Shown: in pieces, positions 44,533-56,313 of the stretch
How positions within the stretch are numbered: the first letter of the stretch is position 1
Layout: every line of letters begins with the position of its first letter
Assembly: GCA_940337035.1 (NCBI GenBank)
Contig: CALNHX010003631.1
Span: forward strand, 62,001 to 126,000
DNA: 64,000 nucleotides
Origin: Agriotes lineatus
Lineage: Eukaryota > Arthropoda > Insecta > Coleoptera > Elateridae
Reading direction: 5' to 3'
Position numbers and translations under genes: made by a program
Notes under the pieces: model-generated
What the model was told of the DNA's origin: nothing
What the model saw: the letters and a program-made list of their open reading frames with translations, nothing else
The model's database searches: none

Positions 44533-47500
44533 GCATAATTATCGCCCTATCGGTATAATTTGAAGGTACTAAAATATTCCTAGATTAAAATTATTTCATT
44601 TAGTAACTATGGAAACAGATTTCAGTCCCAAAACTTTTGTTGAAGTTGCGTTGAACACCAATTATTTTGAGAGGGTACCTCTAAAGTGAAAATTTAAATG
44701 GATGATAATTTAATACATGAGGATTCACATAGACAATACACTTGAATATAGAAAAGTCCGTTTAGCTTAAAGAAGATTTTTCTTTGCAAAAATATTCTAC
44801 ATGAAAAGCAAAGCTATTATTCTCTAGAACTTCTATTGTAGTTGCGTTCGGCATCAGTAGCACTGGAATGAAACAGTTAAAATTTCCAAATGTGTTAACT
44901 CGCTGTTATAGGATATTCAGCAGAATTAATAATATACGAGTACCATTATACACTGTTGAAAATCCAAGTAATCGATTCAGCAGGTGCCCACACTGATACA
45001 TTGATACGATTGGCATTTAGCCTTCACGTAAATTTAAATCAATATATGAAATTTTGTTGACAATTTCTCCAGAAAGATAAATTACTGGTCATTTCTTAAA
45101 TGAATAAAAATGAGCTATTTACAAGATATTTGAGAAAGTCCTTTAAATTTCACTACTGTATCACATCTCAGCGATTCAAATAAGTGAGAGGTTTTCAACA
45201 ACACGTCAAATGCCACAAAAGCTATCATTAAAAGATGATAATAATAGTAAGAAGTAATTATGGGTTCTTGTAAAACAAATACAATAAGGAATTTACATTT
45301 TTCGGAAGACAAAACGATGAACTTCAGCTTCAAAACTCAGCTCGTTTAAATTGTATTTCCGCCTCTCCTTAAATACGCTCTTATTATTCAAGTTTGTCTT
45401 TATTTGTTCCTGTTGCTATTATTTCTTGTTAAGGAAAGTGGCTATTTATTAAACAGTTATCTACAGAGCGCGCGACGCTTTGTTCATATCAATTCACAGT
45501 TTTTTAGCATATCCAGTTTGTGAAGTACGACTTTTAAGAGTTATTAAAAATACATCAATAATGCCCGAAATTTGCCAAACACAAATTTCACATCTCCCCA
45601 AAATGTATCAATACTTTGAGCCTGAAGACAAGGTTCGTGGTTTCAACGATTTTCCAAAATCCACAAGTTGTAAGTAGTAAGTAAACAATATGCAAGTCTT
45701 TAAAAATTGTTTTTATGAGACTACTGCCAATGTAATACGATATCTACGAACATAACATACCGTCCGACTCCATAATTGTGTGTATGTGTAAGAATTTGCT
45801 TTTCACGTTAATATTGAATATCATGCATGTGCGGACTCACCTTTAATAATCAGAATACCAAATCGGTACATCAAAGCTTCAAAAGGCTTCTGTTAAAATA
45901 TGAAAGCAAGCTCAAACCAAACTCCCTTTCCCAATATGAAGGCTTTGGTATACAACATAGTTACCCTTTACTGTTTCTACTGGATAAAATTTAAAACTGC
46001 TTTGTCAATGGTATGAGATTTCATTGTAAAGGTCCATCTAGCATATCTTGCTGATCGCACTGCGCATATTCTGCTATTCATGATTTCGGAACATTGTTTG
46101 AAATGTTGCGAAAGTGCAATCACACAAAATTACATTATTTATTTTTTGTAAATATGCCAGAAAATATAAATTTTAGGCAACAATATAATCTTAATAAAGC
46201 GCGGTTTTAAGAAACAGAGAAACCGATAAATAAAAATAGAAGTTCAGTTTTATGGATTTAACTTAATGTTACCGTTGTTTTTTTTTACAGAAAGTTTATA
46301 TAATTCCAAAGAAACTATTTTTTATTTTCCTTCTATTTTTTATTGAGTCTTTTTATTTAGCAACTACGGTTTCCAGTAAAAAATTACGCCATACCTCAAA
46401 ATAACAAGCTTAATAAAAATTACTATCGTTTTATTAAGCACAATGTATTTTAGCACTTTTTCCTTTCAGTTTGTTTCTACGTTGCATAGGTAAATAAACT
46501 AACTTAAACAAAGTAGGAAAGCTGCACTGCCTTTCGTATTTAATCTATACGTTTGCTTATTAAATCTAGTTACTGTATAATATGTCCAAGGACAATTTAT
46601 TAATAGCATGATTACATAAATATATAGTATGTAGGGAATGCTCCAGTGAACATTCTCCTTTGACTACTTAATTTAACGCTAACGTATAATATATTGAATA
46701 GTTAAGAATACTGTTACATTCGTCTTCTCCCGCGTAGAATTTCGAGCGCACGCTGCTGATCTTAAGATAGCTGGAAGGGATGATTTTGCGCTGAACGTGA
46801 GGCAGGCGACCGACGTCTACAGAGGCCCAGAGGAATAGTCTTGCACTCGTCATCGAGCAAGGAAATTACTCTTGAGCGGTCCTTTACTCTGGCGCGAGCT
46901 AGTTATTTCTGGGTTAAGGAGAAGGTTGAGAGGAATTTAGCGACCCGCACGCGGCGTTTTTACGATTTTGTGATGCCATAGCAAGCAGAAGTAATATTGC
47001 GGTTGTAAAAAGAAGCGTTGGTTACTTCGGACAATCAAAACTTCTACAGCGCTTAAACCCTTGGGGACTCAAAAGATCGGTTTTGATCGGTCCAGAACTG
47101 CACATCGCTCTGAATCCTTTCCTGGGCGTTAGATTCGTCCCAACGCCTCGAGGAGTGCCTCAAATCTTTTACCGAACCGCGTGTGCCGTCCCGTTGGCCT
47201 CTTGGTTACTTTCCCGAAGTTAGGGTTTTGACCATATCGCCCCCCCCCCCCTCACATTGAGATCGCCGTTTCTAGCGAGAAGTCAGCCGCCTTACCTTCA
47301 GAAATTGGTATTGCAAAAATTACTGCATCAAGCTGCATCCCCCATCGTCGATAAAATAGTTATGCCTGTTTTGTGTTATAATTGATATTTTGCTGTTTAT
47401 ATAGATGTTATTGGTAATTGTTCGCCTAACCAACACCAAGTTCGAATTTTCCCCTTACAGGAAGGCTAAACGCCATTTGAACATGTCGGCTCAGTTGGCC

Positions 47501-48069
47501 AGTCGACTAGTAGAGTAAAATTACATTCCCATAGAATGTACCACCGTGACGTCACCTTTTACAGAATTTCCCACTTAGCTCGTCCTAGTTTCACAACGCC
47601 GGTCCCCGGCTACTCGCCCAAAGTTTTTGCTTGTATTTCTTGTGTTCAACGTAACGAATACATTTTCATTGGAAGACAAACAATATGCAGTCGCGTTTAC
47701 AGGTAGTAGCTGAGCAACACCAAACAGATCAAAGTAAGGTAAATTCAGACAACAAATACGACTCCAAAATTAACGACCCCTTGGGACGCCTTCTTTTGAG
47801 TTGGGAGCGTCGCAAACATCTTCAGGCTACAGTCAATACCTTAGTGGCACCTAACAACTAATAACATCACTTACGTCTCTACCGAATTGACTTTTATACC
47901 TACAGCTACGCTTTCAGAGTAAACCCCACTAAAACGAGCCTTGTGCATCTTTTATTTGGTTACTTCTCGTAAATTAGCTTTAAAAATGTAACAATACGCT
48001 TACTTTCAATTATTTACTTTTTCTTTTATATACGTAGGTAATAACTAATAACTAATTTTTCTACACGCT
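44533..48069. other. 3.5 kb with no firm gene
   Basis: Seen but not called: an ORF ending in a donor-like GTAAGT at about 45670; a run of 12 C at 47240-47251; a GC-richer tract at 46.7-47.3 kb; a 58-codon ORF at 47685-47861 starting MQSRLQVVAEQHQTDQ. No homology recognised for any of them. Confidence 0.35.
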
Positions 48070-48486
48070 TCAGTGGATGGCGATATCCAACGCTTTGCCA
48101 AACTCTTCAAGGGTCTGCCTGAATTTCTATTTCCCCTTCGCTTTAAGTCTCTTGCTACTTTCGTAAATGATACATGTACCAACTTATGTTCATTAGCTCT
48201 GATATGCCACCGATATATTTTGTTGAAAGTTGCTTATAGTTTTGTTGCTGCTGCGCTAGGATGGCATGCGACGCTAGCACAACTGTGTCATCAGCAAATG
48301 TGGTCTGAATGTGATTACTGGTAAATATCCTGTGTATACCAGATACAAGACCGGTTCTAGTACACTCCCTTGTGAGACTAACACAATTGGGTATAAATCT
48401 GTATATTCATCGTATCTTGTCAGGCCATTTTCTATCTTTCCTTAATTCAGATAATTAAATAAACATTTAGAACAGTTTTGGTACAT
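48070..48486 (-). pseudogene. Jockey-clade LINE reverse transcriptase, distal part
   Basis: On the minus strand: KLF-(stop)-MFI and LSELRK at the insertion junction, then RYDEYTDLYPIV, SQGSVLEPVLYLVYTGYLPV (RT block with QGS-x-L-x-P-x-LY) and, by frameshift, FADDTVVLASHAILAQQQ with an intact FADD catalytic box at 48284-48298. After that SWYMYHLRK decays. This is the same element as 50362-51565; the two halves are separated by the 48487-50361 insertion. The rest of the RT and the C-terminus are lost beyond 48070. Confidence 0.88.
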
Positions 48487-48626
48487 AATCGGCGAGCCGA
48501 TATACAGGCATCGGTCCCGTTTCGACCATCTAGTATCTTTTATACGGCAGCTGTCCGTATCACACAAAAATTCTAGCCCGCACGTGACTCTTGGTCCCGC
48601 TCAGCAGGCTGATATTTCGTGCGAAC

Positions 48627-48636
48627 CTATATATAG
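48627..48636 (+). promoter_or_regulatory. TATA-box-like site in the GC-rich insertion
   Basis: CTATATATAG within GC-rich sequence about 140 bp from the left end. If the insertion is a solo LTR in plus orientation this would be its promoter. No transcription evidence. Confidence 0.3.
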
Positions 48637-49230
48637 TCGCTTTTGTAACTGGTGATTTCATAGCATGCAGGAACGCTCAATTTCTACTTATTTAAAATTT
48701 AGCCCGTGAGAGCGAGTGAAAAACCTTCCCGAATTTTTATATAAAACGTGTGTCGACCTCCCTCGAACCGAGGCAGCTGCGGTGGTATGACGCGAGTCCT
48801 TGGCTCCCCATTGGTCGCTCCGGCCGCGCGTGACGGCAGCTGGACGCTTGGTTGCTTGAAGCGTCAGACAGTGTCTGGCAGGCTACGAGGTTACGAGTGT
48901 CTCTGTTGGTGGTGCCCGCTTGCAGGCTTGGTTTGGTTCATTCATTAGTATGGGGTTGTGTGACGCCTAATTTTGTCCGTCAGTGTTTAGACGTGATTAA
49001 TCGCCGAGTGATCCAATTAACGGCCTTGCCCATTTCTATGTTTTGCCAAGGGGGCATGAACATTACACCCACGCTTGAAGCATAAAGGGGAACATCCCGG
49101 ACGTCACTGCAGCGACAAACGACGCCTACACCTGGCGCATTCCTTCCGTATCGGAGGCTGAGCCCGTACCCAGGTAACATCATTGTGTCATTAAACTGTT
49201 ACGCCAGCATGTGCCTAAATTAATATTAGT

Positions 49231-49633
49231 GCCGTACATTGTTTCGCTGCGAGCTTGTCTTGTTTGTTTCGCAAATATACTCATATAAAGTAACTACAAT
49301 GCCGTACATTGTTTCGCTGCGAGCCTGTCTTGTTTGTTTCGCAAATATACTCATATAAAGTAACTACAATGCCGTACATTGTTTCGCTGCGAGATGTCTT
49401 GTTTTACAATTAAAAATCATATAAAGTAACTACAATGCCGTACATTGTTTCGCTGCGAGCAGTCTTGTTTTGCAATTAAATTCAAATAAAGTAACCCTAG
49501 TGTCGTACATTGTTTCGCTGCGAGCAGTCTTGTTTTTATGATTAAATTCGTATCACTTAATATTAGTGTTGTATACTGTTTTGCTGCAAGCAGTCTGGTG
49601 TTTGCAATTAAACTCACATACTCGTGCCGGGCT
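49231..49633 (+). repeat. six-unit 65-70-bp minisatellite
   Basis: Units begin GCCGTACATTGTTTCGCTGC at 49231, 49301, 49371 and 49437, and in diverged form at 49502 (GTCGTACATTG) and 49568 (GTTGTATACTG). Spacings are 70, 70, 66, 65 and 66 bp. The first two units are almost identical and later ones increasingly diverged, so the array has grown at its left end. It lies wholly within the 48487-50361 insertion. Confidence 0.92.
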
Positions 49634-50361
49634 TCCCAATTGATGTCTGGCACACCCATGTGTGAATCTCACGCGTGTGTAATATACCTGTTTAGCAGTA
49701 ACCGTCATATAGCTGGAACTAATTTTGTCTTGTGCGTCTCAGCATGCGTCGTAACTTTTAGGTAAAGCGCTTCCCAGCTGGGCGTATCCCATAAGTAGTT
49801 AGTACAGATTGTTATACGTACCGACCACGTCGGTACCATGTAAGTTGTTGGTTGGTCATGTGAAGTGGCCCAATAGATGTATTAACTGTGCCGTCTTATG
49901 ATTTTTCCCTTGTGTCTTGTGCATGTTTGTTTACAGGGTGACTGAGTCACTATATTACGGTCGATGTAAGGTGAGGCCCTGACGTGGTGGACACGCGCTG
50001 AAGGTAGGTTGTTGCGTTGGTAGCTGCGCTGTGGCTTCCAAAAGCAGTACTTGAGTATCTTTCGCCCCGTCTAACCTTCAAGGTCCGGTTGAACGTGGGT
50101 CTCTTGGTTCTGGACTTTGTGGCGCTCATTTATTCGGTAGCACCCTATATAGATAGCAACACCCTTGCCCTGTGCTGCCCTGTGGTGTCTCGTTTTGGGA
50201 CTCCGCCCCCTCCCTGAGCGTATCTGAGCCGTAGCCTTTAGCCTGTTTCTTACGATTTCCAGGGTGAGCGTGCACATTTCCCGGACTTGTCTAGGTATCT
50301 GGTACTCACACAGTCGGGAGTGCCGATAAGTCAGTTTGATACTGTAACAATCTGTTGGTAA

Positions 50362-51565
50362 GGTACATCTTTAAAAATACATACATTTGACATGGTAGCT
50401 ACTTGAATGATGTCGAGAAAATCTGCTAAACACTATCTTTTTCTTTCCAAGTCGCTGCTTATTTTTTTGTAGTATTCGATGAATTTGCTCGACCGTACCA
50501 TGATCATTTCTAAAAGAATTGGTGCTTCTGTATTAATGTATTCTCTTTCAGGGCATGGTTTTACGTTCTAACATAATTTTTACGAGGTTGGTCACAAATT
50601 AATTGGCCGGCACGAACGTCCTTCCACAGACCTTTTACCTGATTTTGGTACCATGATCATCTGCGCAACCTCCCATTTCCTTGGATCTCGTATGTACACT
50701 AACTTTGAGCGTAGGCTTTTAATTGATGTACCACTTGTTCGGTTATTAAATCAAAACCACGAGCTTTATTAGGATTAATTGTTTAATGGTGTTGTGGACT
50801 CGTAGTTTATTTCATCGTCTTCTGTTAATTCCACGGGTGTTACTTTGCTCAGGAATTCCTGTGCTGGAAGGTTTTTCCCGTCAATTAATATTGTTTTAAG
50901 CTCTTTTGTGACTTCATTGTAAAAACTGTTTTGCCTACTACAAATCGGTTCTTTGCAACCGGTTTTATTTGTTCGTTTTCAGCTTCTTGTCCCTCAGCAA
51001 TATAGGACAGTAATTTTGTTGTTTGGTTAATTTGTGTTTGTGGTATTGCTACCCAGGCTGCCTGTTGCATGTGTTTTGTAAAAACTGTTAAGGCTTGGTC
51101 TAACCCTAGGGCAGTTTTCAGTATGATTTTTAAATCAACTAAGTAGTTTTTCAATTCCTTCTTTGTTCTAAATAACCCCCCAGTTGTCCGTTCAATAAGA
51201 GCTTAGCTTTTGTTGTCAGTGGTTTTGATGAGATTGTTGTTGCTATTGGTGAGCGATCCGATGATAAATCAGGTCTCGGATTGATGCCTTTAACGACATA
51301 GAAGTCATCTAAAACAAGGACCTTCCTACAGTCAATACGTCAATAGCTTGGTTAACCAGTTGAAAGTTCGTTCTCTTTCCTTTGAAGGATATGTCCTCGA
51401 TCCCCACTGTGGGTGTTTTGCATTATGGCGGCCTCTAGCTATAACTCTGTTGCCAAGGGAGTTGAGGAACTGCGCAAAGTAATTTCTTGTATTATTCTGT
51501 TTGGGAGGCAATTGCAAGTGTGGTCGCTTGCGTGTTATTTTTGATATTTTTCCAGTTCTCATTAT
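50362..51565 (-). pseudogene. Jockey-clade LINE: endonuclease end and proximal RT
   Basis: Minus-strand order: FLNSLGNRVIARGRHNAKHP with QWGSR (AP-endonuclease domain; Jockey proteins usually have GGDYNAKH), VLVLDDFYVVKGINP, DLSSDRSPI near 51245-51266 (endonuclease C-terminal SDH motif as SDR), LDQALTVFTKHMQQAAWVAI (linker before RT), then RDPRKWEVAQMIMVPKSGKR and RPIN (RT start), DHGTVEQIHRILQ and FLDI (RT catalytic block A position; usually FLD-x-x-x-AFD). Several frameshifts and stops. The gag-like ORF1 and N-terminus are missing. Continues at 48486 after the insertion. Confidence 0.9.
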
Positions 51566-52109
51566 ATTTGATACCAGATCTAACTATTGACCAACATCCA
51601 AACCATGGCCAACTCTGATACGAAAAGAACAATCAATTCTAGTTAAACAAAAGTTAAGTATCAATCGACAAGTTGTAAATAGTGGTTGAGAAAATCAGAG
51701 TTGATAAGTTCCTTCTACAAGAATGACCACATATTTAAAAGTTAGGTAAGTAACCTCATCAAAATTTCAATTCCGTACTTGTGGACACGGACTCAAGCAA
51801 CAGGAATGTGATTAAATCCCAAACATTGAATGGTAAAAGTAATAAATTCACCTAGCATTCCATTATCTATTTCTGTGCCAGGAGTATATGTATGTAACTA
51901 TATCGCTACATTAATGTTTTTTCCCTTTTCGTCAATGAAAACTAAAAACGTTATTAATTATAGCAATTGCAACCTTGTAAAGTCATTTTAGCAATGCAGT
52001 AGATCATAAAACAAATACAATGCCGGAGATAATATATATGTGCTCGTATATGATATCTAGGTGTAGCCTGTTTATTTATGTGATTCTAACAGCATTTGAA
52101 TTTTGTATA
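51566..52109. other. no recognisable feature
   Basis: Nothing recognised; upstream parts of the LINE are absent. Confidence 0.45.
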
Positions 52110-52376
52110 TTACTTCCCTCATCTAAAGACGAAAGAAGTATTGTAATCGTGGAAAAACACCTTTTCAGATGTCTTTAGGTCTTCCCGTTTCAGGGTCGGT
52201 AGATGATGAAAAACATGTTTTCGCAATTCCGTCTGCCTGTCTGCCCGTCTGGCCAGCTGTTAGCGGTATAGCTCCAAAGCTATTTGTTGGAAGAAGACAG
52301 TATTTTGCATGCGGATTAAATGTCTACCTGGCTCGAAACCAAATACACTTTTGGTCAAATATATGTGAGCATCTTT
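52110..52376 (+). repeat. dispersed repeat family H, copy B
   Basis: Starts with the hairpin TACTTCCCTCATCTAAAGAC followed by GAAAGAAGTA, then TTGTAATCGTGGAAAAAC, TTCAGGGTCGGTAGATGATG, CAATTCCGTCTGCCTGTCTG, and the tail TCTACCTGGCTCGAAACC...TTGGTCAAATATATGTGAGCA. Collinear with copy A (9750-10017, minus). Confidence 0.75.
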
Positions 52377-53029
52377 AAAAAATAAGACGTCTATTTTTGC
52401 TGTAACTCATTAATAGATTAAAGTAACATTTTTCATAAAGGTCAGGTTTTTACAATTTCCAAAAGTGAGACCCATCAGATACAGGGCAATATAAAAAGGA
52501 CAAACATGTGCAACAATCAGTATAAGCTAAAATAAGAGGCTTGCCGTCGTGACCGAACGAGACTAGCGACCGGGTCCGCGCGGGGTGATCCCAGGAGCTG
52601 AGGGAGGAGCCGAATCCCATCGTCTGCATCTTTTTTTACTTGCAAATTGACGTAGTTCGTATTACCAAGTGTTTCCTTTTATTGTTTCAGTATTATTAAG
52701 ACCGTTAAGGTATTTTTACCGCTATGTGGTGAGATTTAGCGAGGGAAGTTCCTACAAACCTCTTGCAGAGTTCGTTTGTTTAACAAATGTCACTCACATG
52801 TTATTGATAAATCTCAACCTTACTAAATAATAATTTAGTGGCTGTAATATAATATTGTAATAGAATGTATAAAACATTGTTGGGTTCACTTTAAGTTGGT
52901 TATCTTGTGATCATTGGAATTTAACTGATTAACTAGTACTAGTACATCGTGCTTGTTATAAAATTTTATGAATGATCCCCGCCTACTATGAATCACATAG
53001 AAAATACACCGACTGTAGTGCAGTGATTT
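52377..53029. other. no recognised gene; GC-rich patch at 52.55-52.62 kb
   Basis: GACCGGGTCCGCGCGGGGTG near 52570 stands out in AT-rich DNA; unassigned. Confidence 0.4.
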
Positions 53030-53458
53030 CAGATTGTCTGAAATCCGTTTGGAACATAGGAAATTAATGAGTGCGGCAAGGAAGACATAAACAAAATGAG
53101 TAGTAAGACAAAGTTAGAATGTAATCATGGCTAAGTAAATTTTTAAACTAAAATTAAGTCAATGAAACAAACAAACGCTTCTGTCAAATATTTTATCTGT
53201 CATTATGAGTATAAAGTGAGGTTTAAATAATTAAAATAATTAGGTGAATAGTAAACAATAGTATATTTAAACCCCACTTTATACTCTTAATGACAGATAA
53301 AATATTTCACAGAAGCGTTTGTTAGTCATTGACTTTTAGTTTAAAAATTTACCTAGCCATGATTACATTGTGTCTTTGTCTTGCTACTCATTTTGTTTAT
53401 GTCTTCCTTGTCGCACTCTTTAATTTCCTATGTTCCAAACGGATTTCGGACAATCTGT
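53030..53458. mobile_element. 429-bp foldback element
   Basis: Begins CAGATTGTCTGAAATCCGTT and ends in the complementary AACGGATTTCGGACAATCTG. Arms of nearly 200 bp match along their length, including AACGCTTCTGTCAAATATTT and AAATATTTCACAGAAGCGTT near the centre. The loop is about 35 bp, AT-rich. No coding content. No target duplication identified. Confidence 0.92.
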
Positions 53459-54840
53459 ATATAGAACAAAATGATTTTTCAGCGAAATAAACTATCCTAT
53501 TATTTCACAAATTTATTTAAAAAAGGCGTTTTACCTGTTTTCAACTCAGGTAAGCACCAGCCCAGCCGTGTTAAAAAACGTAAAGTTTGAACGTGTATGT
53601 GAACAGAATTTTTCAAGATATTTTATCTACTTCCGAGATGAATCACTGTTCTGGGAATTCCGGCGACGTGGAAGAATGATATTACCTACGAAAACAAGCC
53701 CTGCACGGCTTTTCAGATTACATTTTTTCTTATCCTTATTGGTGCAATAAAGAAACCAGGAGTAGCCGGCCATTGCTGTAGATAGTCGCGGCCGATAATA
53801 AATTTCTGCTGCAAACTACACGCAGCCTATACAGAAAACACCAAGCAGTACCTAAACGTACAATACGTAAAGTATACGAGGCTCCATGGGGACCAACCAA
53901 CTCAAAAACGATCATCTGTTGCAGTAGATGGATTGGCCCGTCAACGCCAGGAATTATTCCTGTTTTATTTTTAGTAGTTCTATTTTACTGTTTTGTGTGG
54001 CTATACTCATAGGTACGAAACATACATAAACAAATCAATTGATGCAATCCATCATGAGAATAAACCTAGGTTCTATAGTTCCAATAAAGTTAGCAAACGG
54101 CGCTGCAGGGAAACTGTAAAGCCCTGTTATAGTAATATTAGACTGTGAGTAATTGAAACAAAGTGAAAAATTTGCCAATTTCATACGAATCACATATCAT
54201 GCTAACTGATAATGTTGAATTAAATTGAGGTATTAAAAAATTGAGAAGTTTCATATAAAATAACATATAAGCAAAAAAAAATTGTAAAAAGAGAAGCTAA
54301 ACTGGAAACACATCAACATCAGTTATTATCAAGATTTTGATTTATAACACTGTCTTAGCTAGAGCACGTTTATTAACAAGGTACACCTGTTAAATGATCC
54401 CCATTAGAATTATTAAGATACAACTTCCAGTGTTTCAGCAAATTATAAATTCCGTAGTGGAAAATCTTAGCAAGTTGTTGTGGGACTAATTCTCCCAAAG
54501 CCTGCTACCATCATCGAACTTTAAAAAAAAGTCTTCTCGACACTTTCAACACGTGAAAGTTGTAACGCCCCGTTTCAATTTCATTTCAATAGCGCGTTAT
54601 TGCGATTAGCACCTTCTTTCGGACCACCTTATATCTAAATATTACAGCAAAAGAACTCAGGTTTATCGCAGCAAGCGTCTGCCTTTAGAGATAAACACCT
54701 GCAGCTTTCCTGTCGCAGCATGTTAGCGAGCATTCAATTCCGAGTAGGCCGCTGGAAAACAGAATCGCTCGATTAGTATTGATTTTTCACGAAGCACACC
54801 TTGCGGATCTAACTGTTGGGTAGGCTGAAGCCGTACTTGC
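53459..54840. other. no recognised gene
   Basis: Short ORFs only. TGTAACGCCCC near 54560 could be an LTR-like start, unsupported. Confidence 0.35.
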
Positions 54841-55075
54841 TTTTAAACAAACGAAAGCCGCTAGTGCGTTGGTTCTTCGCAAATGGGCGCAGACAGCTTG
54901 GTAAGAATGCTCATTTAATTCCGATATTTAGGCTGGCTCTCCTGCGTCTTCCAATAAACGAAAACCGCCGCGGCGATGTTTTCTGCACAATCGGCCGTGA
55001 ACACCGTTGGTAAGAATGCTTCTTCTAGCTCAATTTCGCATACTAATTTCAATATCTAGGCCGGCCATGAAGCTA
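54841..55075 (+). repeat. two degenerate tandem units of ~110-120 bp
   Basis: Both units have (A)AACGAAA(G/A)CCGC early, TTGGTAAGAATGCT in the middle (54898 and 55007) and ATAT(T/C)TAGGC(T/C)GGC late. Intervening parts have diverged and differ in length. GC-richer than flanking DNA; class unknown. Confidence 0.5.
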
Positions 55076-56005
55076 TCATGAGGCCTATTCGGTCTCCCGA
55101 TTTTGCTTCTACACGTTAGCCAGAATACCGTGCCGCCTCTTGTTCGCTGTCTTCTTAACAGTGGCGACCTTGGGATTCTAAGAATCATGCAGCGAATTCC
55201 GGCTTAGAAGTCGTCTTGGATAAGATGCAACGCACAAGAATCTCCCCTGCCGATCGCTGGATAATTGCAACTTCTCAGCGTTTTCTTGAACGAGAAAGGC
55301 AAAGGCCGCCAATATATCAGTTCTTACTAAAGCCTTAGAAACTCAAACTGAAGCGTGTTTAATCACTCTTTTGATTCAATTCTTTATTAACGCTAAAGAG
55401 CGAGAATTTAATTGTTTCTAAATTGCTGAAATAATCATGTACCTGTATCTCAAATAAGCGGTCTCCTTTGGGCAGTGTGCATTTATGTCAATTGCGATAG
55501 CGCAGGTGGTTATCCTGAAGTTGTACTTTAAGGTATAATTAGCAATTTGTGACTTGAATACTTGAAAGTTAATTCCTATTTGTGGTTTATTAATTCATTT
55601 GATAGGCAGTGGTCCTACAAACTTAAATTGCTGTCACTTAGCCTAACGGCTTATACAGTGTGTCTGCTTAAGTTCGCACCATATGGAAAACTTTTTTATT
55701 ATTAATTTTACGAAAAAAAGTTATTCTTTATAAAAAGTTCTGCATGGTCCAAAACTTAAAATTCAATAATCATATACCAATTTTTTTGAGCCGTATACGA
55801 GTAACGTCAAAAAATATGAATTCTGCTCAAGAGTAAAGTACCTTTATTTGTGAGAATATCGAAAATTGTTATTAAGAAAAGTTGATTAGAATCGAAAACT
55901 ACGTTCAAATATCCAATTACACCTATCTACGATGTAAATCAGGTTTTGTTATTTTTCACATTTTTTTAAAGTTGTTTCATGTGGAAATAGCTATTTTTGT
56001 ATTAA
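55076..56005. other. possible transposon end at 55.65 kb, otherwise unassigned
   Basis: TACAGTGTGTCTGCTTAAGT at 55653, followed by AT-rich sequence such as TTTACGAAAAAAAGTTATTC, looks like the left end of a Tc1/mariner-type non-autonomous element. No matching right end was found, so its extent is unknown; the hairpins at 56.0-56.3 kb may lie inside it. Confidence 0.35.
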
Positions 56006-56110
56006 GGGCGTGAAGGAGGCGATTTTGGCCCGCGGCGGAATTATAAGCCAGAGGCCCGAAGGGCCGAAGGATTATAAAACGCCAAAGGGCTAAAATCGCC
56101 GTTCACGCCC
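56006..56110. repeat. 105-bp hairpin with GGCCC-GAA-GGGCC tip
   Basis: GGGCGTGAA...GGCGATTTTGGCCC...TTATAA on the left pairs with TTATAA...GGGCTAAAATCGCC...TTCACGCCC on the right. The tip is a perfect GGCCC-GAA-GGGCC (56053-56065). Arms pair almost throughout with small bulges. Confidence 0.85.
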
Positions 56111-56220
56111 GAAATGCAAACAAGATTTTTTGTAAAATCCACCATAAAGCTTTGAAAAATAAATGGCACGATTCGTTCTCAAAAAGCAAATTGTTGTTGG
56201 TTGCCAATGTGATGCTGGTT

Positions 56221-56313
56221 TTTTAGGCCTTAGGGCGCAAAAGGCATTATTTACGCCCGCAAATTATTTTTAGGCCTTAGGGCGCAAACGGCACTATTTA
56301 CGCCCGCAAATTA
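56221..56313 (+). repeat. 46-bp tandem duplication with GGGCG/CGCCC hairpins
   Basis: TTTTAGGCCTTAGGGCGCAA followed by A(A/C)GGCA and TATTTACGCCCGCAAATTA occurs twice (56221 and 56267) with two substitutions. Each unit can fold GGGCG onto CGCCC, like the neighbouring hairpin. Confidence 0.85.

Larger units (their letters stand above)
48487..50361. mobile_element. 1.88-kb GC-rich insertion of unknown class
   Basis: It splits the Jockey RT gene and is flanked by GGTACAT at 48480-48486 and 50362-50368. Removing it with one GGTACAT copy restores the LINE reading (minus-strand FKDV joins PKLF), so it is a real insertion. Ends AATCGGCG... and ...TTGGTAA show neither a clear inverted repeat nor TG...CA. 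It is much GC-richer than its surroundings, has CTATATATAG at 48627, a 65-70-bp minisatellite at 49231-49633 and no convincing ORF. A large solo LTR of an unusual type, or a non-autonomous DNA element, are the main options. Confidence 0.75.

Noticed and set aside
47240..47251. Run of 12 C as a telomeric or regulatory tract
   Set aside because: A single homopolymer; polymerase slippage or an assembly artefact is as likely.
49231..49633. Regular repeats resembling a CRISPR array
   Set aside because: Units are contiguous with no unique spacers, decay from one side, and lie in a eukaryotic element with no cas genes.
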